From the NCBI GenBank assembly GCA_914767885.1, contig CAJZBQ010000036.1:1116001-1180000 (forward strand): a stretch of 64,000 nucleotides of DNA, written 5' to 3'. The DNA is from Blepharisma stoltei (taxonomy: Eukaryota; Ciliophora; Heterotrichea; Heterotrichida; Blepharismidae). Shown one piece after another: positions 22,187-32,000 of the stretch. Below the pieces are notes generated by a model that was not told the origin of the DNA, ran no database searches, and saw only the letters and a program-made list of their open reading frames with translations. The translations under genes and the position numbers were made by a program. The first letter of the stretch is position 1; the number at the start of each line of letters is the position of its first letter.

Positions 22187-22758
22187 TTATAACTATTTAT
22201 AAGGGAAGTTAAATGCTGGTTTTTGAGGATTATAAATTAGTCCCGAATAAATATGAATTTCATTAATAAGAGTTTCGATATACCTTCAGAGCAGGTATGG
22301 CTCGACCTGAAACTTCCACCTCCCTCCCCCCACCCCCTGGCAGTTTCAGTTTGAACGAAATTGTTAATTCAAAGTGATACGTCCCTCACTAAGGATTTGA
22401 CAAGTCAAATTCAATTTGTAGATTTCAATAAAACTGAAACCATCAAGGGATGTGGGGAGGGGAGAGGGGTTCTCAGGTCGATCTAAAATCGTGCTCATGG
22501 CATATAGAAAATTTTGGAGTTTTCAATAATTCTCCTGAGTAACTTGGCTATGAATTTATAAAAATGAAATTGAAATTTAAAACGCCACAATAATGGATTA
22601 TTTTTAAATTTAATCGATCTAAATTATAAATTATTGAGGATTTAGTTCAAAAAATAATATTTACTAATGAATTATTTAATTTGTCTATTTTTCTTTAAAA
22701 AATTAAGCTTTATGTGATTATTATAATAATCCTGAACGATTTAAATATTAGTTACCTC
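22187..22758. other. Intergenic region with a palindromic repeat
   Basis: No gene seen. Contains the inverted repeat at 22303-22480; the remainder is AT-rich. Confidence 0.6.
22303..22480. repeat. 178-bp imperfect palindrome with C-rich/G-rich arms
   Basis: CGACCTGAAACTTCCACCTC at the left pairs with GAGAGGGGTTCTCAGGTCG at the right, and CAGTTTCAGTTT with AAAACTGAAACC inside. It resembles the palindromic IESs but lies outside genes. Confidence 0.7.
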
Positions 22759-23388
22759 TTAGCTCTTGCATGCTTTTCCATCACAGAATGGCGCTGAACT
22801 TGTATGCTTGCATAAACAAAGGGAGACTTCTGACACTTTTTCCTGAATAACAAAAGGCACAGGCTTAAAAGCTGTTTTCATATGTGTAGAATCGCAGAAA
22901 GGCTGCTTCTTGCTGAGTCCACAGGAACACCAGTAGTATTTTTTGGTTCCTAACTGAGGGTTTTTAAAGACATAAGGCTGCTTACTCCTTCTGTTCGCTC
23001 CCGAGGAGGTTAAAAATTTACTATAAAATTTATATATATTTTTTTTAAAAATTTAAAAAATCATTATACGAAATAATTTAAAGCAAATATTAATTTAATT
23101 TATGTATTAAAATGCAAACTGCTTAAAATTAAACAGAATTAATAGAGATTTTAGTATATAATTATCACTTATATATCAAAATATTTTTTCATAAAACATT
23201 TTTATATTAAAAAAATTTTTTTTCGCTCACGGGATAGAGTTAGCCACACAGACAGGGACAGGATTCTGAGTCCATTGGTCACTTTTCATATAAGGCTCTT
23301 TCTTGACATGGTTTGGGATTTTATAAATATTGAAATTTCTTCTCTGCTCCAAGATCTCAAGTTCAGCGAAAAACCTTTTCAGCATCAT
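22759..23388 (-). CDS. CDGSH iron-sulphur domain protein (CISD3-like, two domains)
   Basis: 123 aa after removing a short MITE at 22982. Two CDGSH-type motifs in tandem: CSCGLSKKQPFCDSTH (Ser replaces Gly) and CLCKHTSSAPFCDGKAC, where the final His ligand is replaced or shifted (GKAC). Two-motif proteins of about 120 aa resemble mitochondrial CISD3/MiNT. The N-terminus (MMLKRFFAELEILEQRRNF) could be a mitochondrial presequence. The excision joins VPVCVA to KQPYVFKNPQ. The altered second motif may change or abolish the second 2Fe-2S cluster. Confidence 0.82.
22982..23239 (+). mobile_element. Short MITE IES, 258 bp, copy 8
   Basis: TTA at 22982-22984 and 23240-23242. Termini are degenerate and part of the interior is missing, but the AATTATCACTTATATATCAA core is intact. 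Excision restores the CDGSH gene. Confidence 0.85.
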
Positions 23389-23509
23389 TTATTTTATATT
23401 CACATTTTTTGTTTAGATAGATAAGAAATATCCTAGGATTATGAAAGAAATTCTTTATTTAAGTAATTATTTGCGTAAATGACTAATTTATTGTAATATT
23501 ATTTGTGAT

Positions 23510-23695
23510 ATGTCTAGCATTGCTTTGAAATTACCGATCTTTTCAGTTCTAGAAGACTTTATCATGCTACTAGGGAGGAACAAGAGGTGGCCGACTAAGT
23601 CAAACCATGGGAGCAGGCCAAATTCACATATTGTTAGGCAGCTGAAGAAAAAAGCTTATCATACAAGGCAGTCTGATCCAAAGTCCACTGCATAA
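23510..23695 (+). CDS. Small basic protein, possibly organellar ribosomal
   Basis: 61 aa from ATG to TAA. The C-terminal half is strongly basic and looks protein-like (GRNKRWPTKSNHGSRPNSH, then QLKKKAYHTRQSD), unlike the random frames nearby. Small basic proteins of this kind are often mitochondrial ribosomal proteins, but I cannot name a family. Confidence 0.4.
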   Translation: MSSIALKLPIFSVLEDFIMLLGRNKRWPTKSNHGSRPNSHIVRQLKKKAYHTRQSDPKSTA

Positions 23696-23813
23696 ATATT
23701 AAACCTAAATAATAGCATTGGTTTAATCTACCATTAGCCATAAGTATTGATATTAAAATTAAGGAAGAGGTATGATAAAAATTATTGAAAGGTAAAAATA
23801 TTTACCTGCCTTA

Positions 23814-24440
23814 TAAGGAAATTCCTCATATACATAAAATGGCGTATGGTGACAGACACGTCCTCCCAGTGACGGTAACCCGTGTATATCCGGGCATGGT
23901 TTTTGGGGGAAGAAGATGGCCCAGCAACATCAGGATCCCAGTAACGATGGGCATAAGCACAGACCCGCTGCTCGTGACCTGATCCATGGGCATTTCCTTC
24001 GACTCCTTTTTTCCAGCAGCGCCCAAACCAGTGGCCGCCCGAGATGGAGCAGGGCGACATACCTGCTCAAGCTGCTACTGTGGTCTGCCCCGAATCGCGG
24101 AAGCGGTTGAGTTCTTCTTCAGGGATGACCTGGGAAGAGGGAAGGTGGACTAGACAACAAAATTAAGGCAGTCTCTCCAGTTGAAAAGGGTCCCTTTAAT
24201 GGGGCGATCTGGCCGGGAGTGCGAGGCAGGAGTGGCGTAATATGGGCAAAGGGACTGAGTTGGAAATGGTGGTGCCCAGCGACGGTTTTCGGATCTAATA
24301 GGGCGACCACTACCGAGAAACCAGGGGTTTCGGCCTGGGCTCAGAGGCAATTTGCTTGGGCCACCACGCAGCCTAGCGGCTGCGCAGGATGTCACTCTCT
24401 GGAAGCAGGGACTTACAATACTTATCACTAACTAACTAAC
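23814..24440 (+). mobile_element. Retroposon-like element with 15-bp duplication (intergenic)
   Basis: TAAGGAAATTCCTCA at 23814-23828 and 24441-24455. The 627-bp insert is GC-rich, starts TATACATAAAATGGCG and ends with a (CTAA)n tail. Several frames of 60-90 codons overlap inside; none is recognisable. Confidence 0.88.
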
Positions 24441-24676
24441 TAAGGAAATTCCTCAAAAAATGGTGCCAATTTGTGAAGAATTCTAGATGCGATTACTTAT
24501 AATAAAAATGATTCTAAATATAAGGATTAAGATTAAAAGGAAAATATTTCGAAAAATTCTTTTACAAATAATTAACTTAAAAACGTATTTTATTAGACCT
24601 GTGGAATTAAATTTTGTTCTGATATCCATTTTATCTCATACAAAAAAGAATTTATAAAAATTAAATAGTGATCAAT

Positions 24677-25240
24677 ATGTTGCCACAAGTCATCAATAGC
24701 ACATCTTCTCAGTCCTTTGGTCAGTTTTCAGGGCTATCTCAACTAGAGATTCCTGAGCAGCCTAGCAAAGCAAAAAGCAAAAAAAAGGCGAAAAAAGGAA
24801 ACGACTTTTCTATAAGGTATAAAACTGAGATCTGCAAGAACTGGGAGAATGGTTTTTGCGAGTTTGGAGAAAAATGTATTATGTAATTAATTAATTTTGC
24901 ATTATTTTCCTTAAAAAATACCTCTTTTATCCCTTAATTATTGAAAAAAAAAATTATTAAAGTCTTTATTAATTTATATACTTTCGCCCATGGCGAAGAT
25001 GAACTTAGGTCTAAAGAGGGTCTCCCTTGCAAACAAACTAAGACATGCAAGCAATACTTTGAGTTCGGCTACTGCCTCATGGGCTCAAAATGTCCTGCTC
25101 TGCATGCTGAAGACTCTCAAAAAACCGCTTCAAGCTCTCCATCTAACAGTACAGTAGCTAGCAGAAAAACGTCTATAGACAGCACATATCAAGACCAGCC
25201 AATAATTATTGACCTCGAAGCGAGAGGATTGTATATATAA
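24677..25240 (+). CDS. Tandem CCCH zinc-finger protein (TIS11/TTP-like)
   Basis: 153 aa after removing a 102-bp IES. Two CCCH fingers: YKTEICKNWENGFCEFGEKC then TFAHG (finger 1), and TCKQYFEFGYCLMGSKCPALH (finger 2). The RYKTEICKNW lead-in is typical of TIS11-family fingers that bind AU-rich mRNA elements; the spacing between fingers is close to the family's. A Lys-rich stretch precedes the fingers and a Ser-rich tail follows. The IES splits finger 1 between its third Cys and the His, so only the excised gene can fold. Expected role: mRNA stability or translation control. Confidence 0.88.
24877..24978. other. 102-bp AT-rich IES
   Basis: TA at 24877-24878 and 24979-24980. Removal joins FGEKC to TFAHGEDE and completes the first CCCH finger. 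Confidence 0.88.
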
Positions 25241-25896
25241 ATATACAAAGAATACTTAATGTAATTAACTTTAATTTGTTTATAAGCCGTTTTTACATTT
25301 TTTTAACTTTTAGCTGATTACTACGGCAGTTTTGTAACAGTTATTTCGTCAAGTATTTGCGATTTAAGGCTCCGAAAATGGCAGATTTAGGATTTAAAAA
25401 AGTGCTTGGCAGAAAATTAATAAAATCTTAGATTAACTGCTTAGAAAATTTTATTCAGAAGGCTTCTAAGCAGTTATGTTATAACTCTTCCAACTATTTT
25501 AGATTAAAAAATCTAATATGAGGACACTAAAATTAATAGAGTTTATTAAATATTTATTTATGATATTCTGTATCAAAGTATTATATACAAAAAAGTTATA
25601 TAAGAAATAATTGGATACTCACAGAGAGTATTTAATTTTGCATTATTAGGATTCAATATTTTTCTATAAAAAAGATTAAGTAACTTTAAGAGAAGCTTAA
25701 TTTTTCGAAAAATAGCATCATATATAATTCACCTTAGCACAACATAGCAATACGTCTATTAATTAGATTTGGTATTTGCGTATACTCTAAATAAGAAGAG
25801 AAGTTTTATTAAAAGCTATATAAATAATTAAAGTTAATCTTCTATAATTAAATCTATGTCTTCATAAATTATCAAATTTCTATTATTTTAAGCTTG
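25241..25896. other. Intergenic, convergent 3' ends
   Basis: AT-rich, no gene or repeat seen; holds the 3' ends of two convergent genes. Confidence 0.5.
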
Positions 25897-26442
25897 CTAC
25901 CAATCCAAATCATTATGAGTCCCATCGCAAAACTGTTTATTTTTCGAGCATTTGCACCCACAAAGATAATACGTTTTCTTTTCACTTACTTCAAACTGAA
26001 TAGGAGCAAAAATTGACCCTTGATGAGATCCATCACAAAAAGGCTGAGTTTTAGATTTTCCACAGTCACAATAAAAATATTTTACCCCAGGCTCGAGCTC
26101 TACTGCATATGGGCCTTTTTGAGGGTGTCCTTTTTGCTTCAGGATCTCCATTTCAGCAGGACTTTGCTGCTGAAGTCCCCAATTTACTATGTCTCTAAGC
26201 TCTTCTCTATCGAAAAACCACCCTGCAAACTGCAGCACATTCTCTGGGTGCTCATTCAAGGTTTCTCTCATGAAGATTTGTAGCATAACTGTAAGTTCTG
26301 GATGGTCTCGCAAATATTTTTCATTTGAAATCCTGATGTCTAGTTTCTTCTTTTCAAGGTCTTTTCGGTGGACTTTAAGAATCCCTGGAACTCCTATTGC
26401 GTTGTGTGGGTTTCTAAAAGGAGGATTGTCCTCTTGAGACAT
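25897..26442 (-). CDS. RIIa-type docking domain fused to two CDGSH iron-sulphur motifs
   Basis: 181 aa, uninterrupted. Residues about 42-78 (EKYLRDHPELTVMLQIFMRE and HPENVLQFAGWFF) match the RIIa/Dpy-30 dimerisation-docking fold, with its YL..P.L..L and hP.n...F..yf pattern. Residues 125-140 (CDCGKSKTQPFCDGSH) and 163-176 (CKCSKNKQFCDGTH) are two complete CDGSH motifs, each with three Cys and one His for a 2Fe-2S cluster. RIIa domains dock to amphipathic helices of anchoring proteins, common in cilia (radial spokes); this suggests an axoneme-anchored redox or cluster-transfer protein. That role is inference. Confidence 0.85.
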   Translation of the reverse strand: MSQEDNPPFRNPHNAIGVPGILKVHRKDLEKKKLDIRISNEKYLRDHPELTVMLQIFMRETLNEHPENVLQFAGWFFDREELRDIVNWGLQQQSPAEMEILKQKGHPQKGPYAVELEPGVKYFYCDCGKSKTQPFCDGSHQGSIFAPIQFEVSEKKTYYLCGCKCSKNKQFCDGTHNDLDW

Positions 26443-26657
26443 TATTAAATAATTATAATTACATTTTAAGAAATAAATTATAATATTCAGAGTAAGATGG
26501 ACGTAAAATAATAATTTATTGATAGATTTTAGCATAAAACTATTAGTGATATTTGTTTAAAATAGGATAAAGAAATAGAGATTTTAAGGCAAAGCAGCTA
26601 AGAATATTGAAAATAATAAAATTGATGTCAATCTAAATGAAATCAAACTTTGCATAA

Positions 26658-27228
26658 ATGGCAGCAATTCATAAGCACAAAGAAAGTCAAATAAAAGATT
26701 CTCTACAAGTGATCATAAAAGGCAGAGAAGAAATCATCAACCGAAAAGGCATATCCACCCACAAAAATTCCAAATCAATTCAAAAAACCCTTTTTCAAGA
26801 CTCAGAAAAATCTGAGGATAACGATTTAGATGGCGAACTGAATTGCAGCTCAATTTCAGCAGATGTGGAATATATACTTTTTAATACAAATTCTTATTAT
26901 CTTTATTATAAAAACCACAAAATCTATATTTATTATAGTAAGAGATAAATATAAAGGCTTTGGTAACAAAACACCTATAAATTTATCAAAATTACACCAG
27001 GAAATTCAAATGAGAAAATCAGAACAAAAATTAAGGGAGTTAGAAATGAAAGATATTTGCCCATCAGAGTCTAGTAAGGAATGCAATGGGGAAATTGAGG
27101 AAGTAAGGAAAAACTTAGAAGAGGAAATGGGCCATAATCTACCGACAAGTCCTGAAGAAGATATGGATCCTGAAAGCAATGAAACCAGGTTTTTTTGCTG
27201 TAAAAAGTTATGCATGTGTTTTAGGTAG
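26658..27228 (+). CDS. Charged helical protein with Cys-rich lipidation tail
   Basis: 163 aa after removing a 79-bp IES. Lys/Glu-rich and probably coiled-coil around residues 85-140. It ends FFCCKKLCMCFR, four cysteines among aromatic and basic residues, which looks like a palmitoylation anchor to a membrane. The IES join is SADVEY to KGFGNKTPIN. No family recognised. Confidence 0.68.
26871..26949. other. 79-bp AT-rich IES
   Basis: TATA at 26871-26874 and 26950-26953; removal restores one frame from two. Confidence 0.8.
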
Positions 27229-29029
27229 AATTAATTAAATTTATGCACATTGTCTGGTAAAGCTGATTTAGGTAAAATCTGATAAAAATCACTGCAAGAA
27301 TGACATTTAAGAAAAAATATGGAAAAAAATCAAATTCTGAAAAATAACTATACTATTATTAATGAACTCGACGCCTTCGAGGGCTTTAGTCTGACCAATA
27401 TACCTATTAAGATTTTAAGAAATTTCAGTGATATTTAAGGCAAAAACTCGTTATTTATGCGAAGGCTCTACTAGGTTCGAAAGGTTGATCTTGCAAAGAA
27501 TTATTTTGGTATGGCCGGGACACATTTTTTATGAATCAAACATTTTGGTATGTCAGAAATAAACTAATTAAATTTCTGATAAGATGGCTGTATAATAATT
27601 TTATCTAGGAGCTCGATCATCTTGAATGCTGTGAATTCTTTTGAGGGGACTAGGTGAGTGCTCAATAATATAACTCCACCAGGATTTCTGTAAGTTATTT
27701 CTCATTTGAAGCTGTTCCCTGAGTTTCTTTGGCTTTAATTCTTCTGTTTCAATGCTGTGAAAGATCTCAAGTGCAGAGTCTTCGTTTAAAATGCTGATTT
27801 TCCATATTTATTGGGGGATATTTTGCTTTGACAGAATCAAGGTCTAGATCAATCTTTATGAAGGAAATAATATCCTATTTCGCTTAACAGATAAAATTTT
27901 ATGACTCTTACATATGATTGAATTTAAAACGCTGCTTCCCTAAAATTTTTGAAGATTTAATAGAAAATTAAACTGATAAGCAAAAAAATGTCATTTTCAT
28001 TAAAAATAAGGAAAAAATTGACAAAGATGTACCTCAAGGCCTTGATGCGATAAAGAGCTAACATTAAATAGCAATGCTCTTATTTAATAGAGAAATCAGA
28101 TGCTTAGTATAGATTTTAGCACTTATTCAAAATTGAATATATTATCACATTTTACATTTCATTGAAATTGAACATATTTAGAAAAATCTGAGGAAAAATT
28201 GTTCAAGAATTATATCAAATCCTTGATGAGATAAAAGGCTGAAATTAAAATACAATACTCTTATGCAAAAGAGAATCCCAACGCGGAGGATAGATTTTAG
28301 CACTTTCTCTATTTCAGATCTAATTTTATTAAAGATTAAAAATTAAATTATATAAAAGGCTTCTAATTAAATTCAAATAGCAAAAATTCAGATAGATTGT
28401 CAAATATTTTATTTCATTCGAAGCTTCCAAACTGATCAAAATTCAAAAATTTGAAAAACTCCTGATTATCTCTTAAAGAATCATATTTTTAAGTGAAGAA
28501 ATTAACTTAATTATTAAATTTATGAATCCGCATAATAAAAAGCTTGAAAATCTAAAATAATTTAAAATCGAAATCTAATTTATCCTTTATTCGAAGATGA
28601 TCTCCTATTGCATATTCATATTTAGATATCTCATAATAATAATAATCAAATGGAAGATTCAGAAAAGTTCTAGGTTTATTAATTGGCCTTAACAATATAT
28701 GATATTAACACTCAAAAAATTCCTGCAGAAAAAACAAACTTCACTTTGTAAAATTAGTTTGGACAAATTAAATTCATTTCTGACATACCAAAATAATTCT
28801 TTGCAAGATCAACCTTTCGAACCTAGTAGAGCCTTCGCATAAATAACGAGTTTTTGCCTTAAAAATCACTGAAAATTCTTAAAATCTTAATAGGTATATT
28901 GGTCAAACTAAAGCCCTCAAAGGCGTCGAGTTCATTAATAATAGTATAATTATTTATTAATATAATATTAATTCCCTAATTTCTCAACACCTAATAAATC
29001 TAGCCCATTTAATTAATCAATTATCATTA
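27229..29029. other. Intergenic region filled by a TIR element
   Basis: No host gene supported. Nearly all of it is the 27345-28957 terminal-inverted-repeat element. Confidence 0.6.
27345..28957. mobile_element. 1.6-kb element with about 200-bp terminal inverted repeats
   Basis: Left arm about 27345-27566, right arm about 28742-28957. Shared blocks include TAATGAACTCGACGCCTT, AATATACCTATTAAGATTTT and TTTCGAACCTAGTAGAGCCT (as inverted copies). The left arm has a 36-bp internal duplication between two TTTTGGTATG copies. Inside are two diverged copies of a block of about 190 bp near 27990 and 28180, and a minus-strand coding-like stretch (27605-27860) with KYPP and EHSPSPLKRIHSIQDDRAPR broken by a frameshift. 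No transposase seen. Confidence 0.8.
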
Positions 29030-32000
29030 TTAGCTTGTTTGACTACTATTTCCATAGTCATATGGTGCATTTGGCTTTAAATCATCCGAAGTGTCCACAT
29101 TTACTTCTACGCTATTATTTGATATCTCAAGAGACTTCGACTGCCTCACAAATGAGTAAATTTCATATGAACTAGATTCGCTTGAATCATATGAAACAAT
29201 TGGAAGGCATTCACTTTTTTCCATTGACAATAAATACAAGTCTTCCATATTTTCCACCTTTAAATCCGAGTCACAAGTCACTTCTTTATCATCTCTCATT
29301 TCTTCCACAATATTTGCTTTCCACCTTTTAACCGTTTCTTTATAATTATTAAAATTGCCTTTTGTAACGACTTCTTGTAGATCTGGGACAAATTTCACAG
29401 CCATTGTGGCGCTTTCATACATCATTTTGCGGAACCAAAAGTAAAGAAAATAGCAATTTGAGAGCACAATGACCAAAAAGAAAAACCATTTTCCTCCGGT
29501 GTCTAGATCACCAGTTAAATAAAACAGCCCACAATAAATAGTTAATGCAGATACAAGGACTCCTCTAAGCTCTGACTCATTTAAATCTTACTTAATTATT
29601 TAGTGTTTAAGGTGTCTAGTGCCCGCTCTCTAATAAATAGTGACTAAGCCAACTGGTGGCATCACTGGTGAAGCCAAAACGGCGAACTATCGGACAACCC
29701 AGCGGTAACCCCAGGGCCGCACGTCTCACCCGGACTCATTTAAATCAATAAAAGAGAAAGGATTATTTTTAAACTGCCAGTAGAGAAATACCAATATAAC
29801 AGAAAAGCACCCTAAAGCTTGAATTTTGATAGAAACAGAGTTAAGAAATACAGTAAGACAGATGATGCTTAATTTCCTTGCTAAAATCACAAATTCCCAA
29901 TAATAAGCTTCATCTCGATATCCATTATACAAAAACCCAAGCCTTAACTTGTGAGCAAGCATGTGAAGTTTTTTTCTCTTTTTTATCAAATATAGCAAAA
30001 TTATATAAGGAACTCCTACAGACCAAACAACAATTCCAGGAAGTGCTACACATAGGGTATAAAGTGCATGAGTTTCATCCCAGCATTTAATATCTAAATT
30101 TTTAACCAAATATGAGTCGCCATATAAATTCTTGCAGTTAAAGATTGAAAATAAATAGTTTGTAAGTGAGGGATGAATCAGGAAAAATAGGATACAGCAG
30201 GATGCAATATATTGCTCTTTCATTACCCTCTTATTATTTCTGATAAATGCGACAAACAGCCAAAATAGTGTCAAAATAATTCCAAGGACTGCTGGGATTA
30301 ATGCAATGATGATAAGCTTGGTAAAGTAAATTTCTTTATATGAGTTTTTATCAGACTTGTCAATTAAAAAACAATCAAATGAGAACATTTGAGTAGAGAC
30401 TTCGCCTGTTTTAGATTGAGCATTTATTAGCTCACTCACTGGGAATGGCCAGCTAAGATCTAGCTGAGACACTAGTGATATAAGCTGTATATAGTTAATA
30501 AGAATTTTGATATAAATCGAAACAATTGATTTTTCTATATATGCGCTTCTCAAGGAAGATCTTACCATAATAACCAGAACTATTATGATTATAATCCCAA
30601 TTCCAATCAGTTTCATAGCGTTCGAAAGATCATCAGGACATTTCCCACATGTGTTAGTCCCTGATGAAGAATATCCATCATCACATGCCTGACATAAATT
30701 CCCTTTATACCCAGTAGCACACCTCCCTACAAGATCATAATCTTTGGTGGTTGTTTTAACCCCACCAAGGCAAGCACCTGTATTTAAGCACTCATATATA
30801 GTAGCAGAGTCATTGCTTCCATGCCAATGACCATCATCAGGGGCTACTAAATATCCACCATAGCAGACTGCGTCATTTGGACAATTTTCACATTGGTCAT
30901 TTATATTATAACTATATGTCCCTGCTTGGCAATAATCGCACTTATTGTCAGTATAGTATTCCCCTTTTACACATTCCCTCATAGTGATAGAAATCCCTAA
31001 ACTGCTTTCTGTTGAGGTGGATTCTGAGGTATAGCCTGTGCTGCTACCTATTGAGGGGGCAGTAAACCTCAAAGTTGTAGAAGTTCCTGGGGTAGCTGTA
31101 ATATAAATATAACGAAATGTAGTAATTCCTTTGGTAGGGGTGCTGTCAGTAGTTCCTGACACAGTTATATTAACTGTGGATTTTATAGCAATTGAGTAGG
31201 TGTCAAAGCCAATTGAAGAAATTTGATTATAAGCATCAATTAAGCCGATATAGATGGGATCACTGAACTGCTGGCCACTTGCCACACTACTGAAATCTGT
31301 AAGAACACGTGATCCGCTTGAAATTTCGCCATCTGAAGTAACCAAAGCTAGCTTTATAGGGTATGCAGCCCAGTTATTCCCATAGGATGCAAGATTGTTT
31401 GTAAATATATTGTCTGTATCAGTTGGCTGGTTCCCAGTCCAATAAATAGCCCCTCCAGAATTACTGGCACTATTATCTGTAAAATTACTTTTATAAATGC
31501 TTGCTCCACATGGGCTTGAATATCCTCCTTCACAATAAATATAGAAAATTCCTGGGGATAGCGCGGAATACGCTATCCCCAGGACCAACCGGGATCGGAT
31601 CCCACATGGAACGAGGGTTCCATGTGTGGATCCATTTTTGACACGTGAAAGTAAATATCTCACATGTCAAAAATGGATCCACACATGGAACCCCCGTTCC
31701 ATGTGTGGATCCGATCCCGGTTGGTCCTGGGGATAGCGTATTCCGCGCTATCCCCAGGAATTTTAGTATATATATTGACCCTCCTGAGTCAATCGCTTTA
31801 TTTTTACTCCCTCCTCCGTGAGTGAACAAAGAAATCTTGGTTCACTTACGAAGGGGGGTTAATTTTTTTTAAAATTTATATATAAATTTTATAGAAAATT
31901 TTTTTTTTCAAGATTTTAAAAACATCCTAATTGGAAAGAAATATCAATTTAATTTATAAAATTTATGTTTTAAAACGCAATTTGTTAAAAATTAAACAGA

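Larger units (their letters stand above)
23389..24676. other. Region with one small open frame and a retroposon
   Basis: Between the CDGSH and CCCH genes; apart from the 61-aa frame at 23510 and the retroposon at 23814-24440 I see nothing but AT-rich sequence. Confidence 0.5.

Noticed and set aside
23782-24431. Several overlapping 60-90-codon frames in a GC-rich stretch
   Set aside because: They follow from high GC content in a retroposon-like insert bounded by a 15-bp duplication.
27347-28955. The 1.6-kb TIR element as an autonomous transposon
   Set aside because: No transposase-like DDE motif or long open frame in either strand, even with TGA as Trp.
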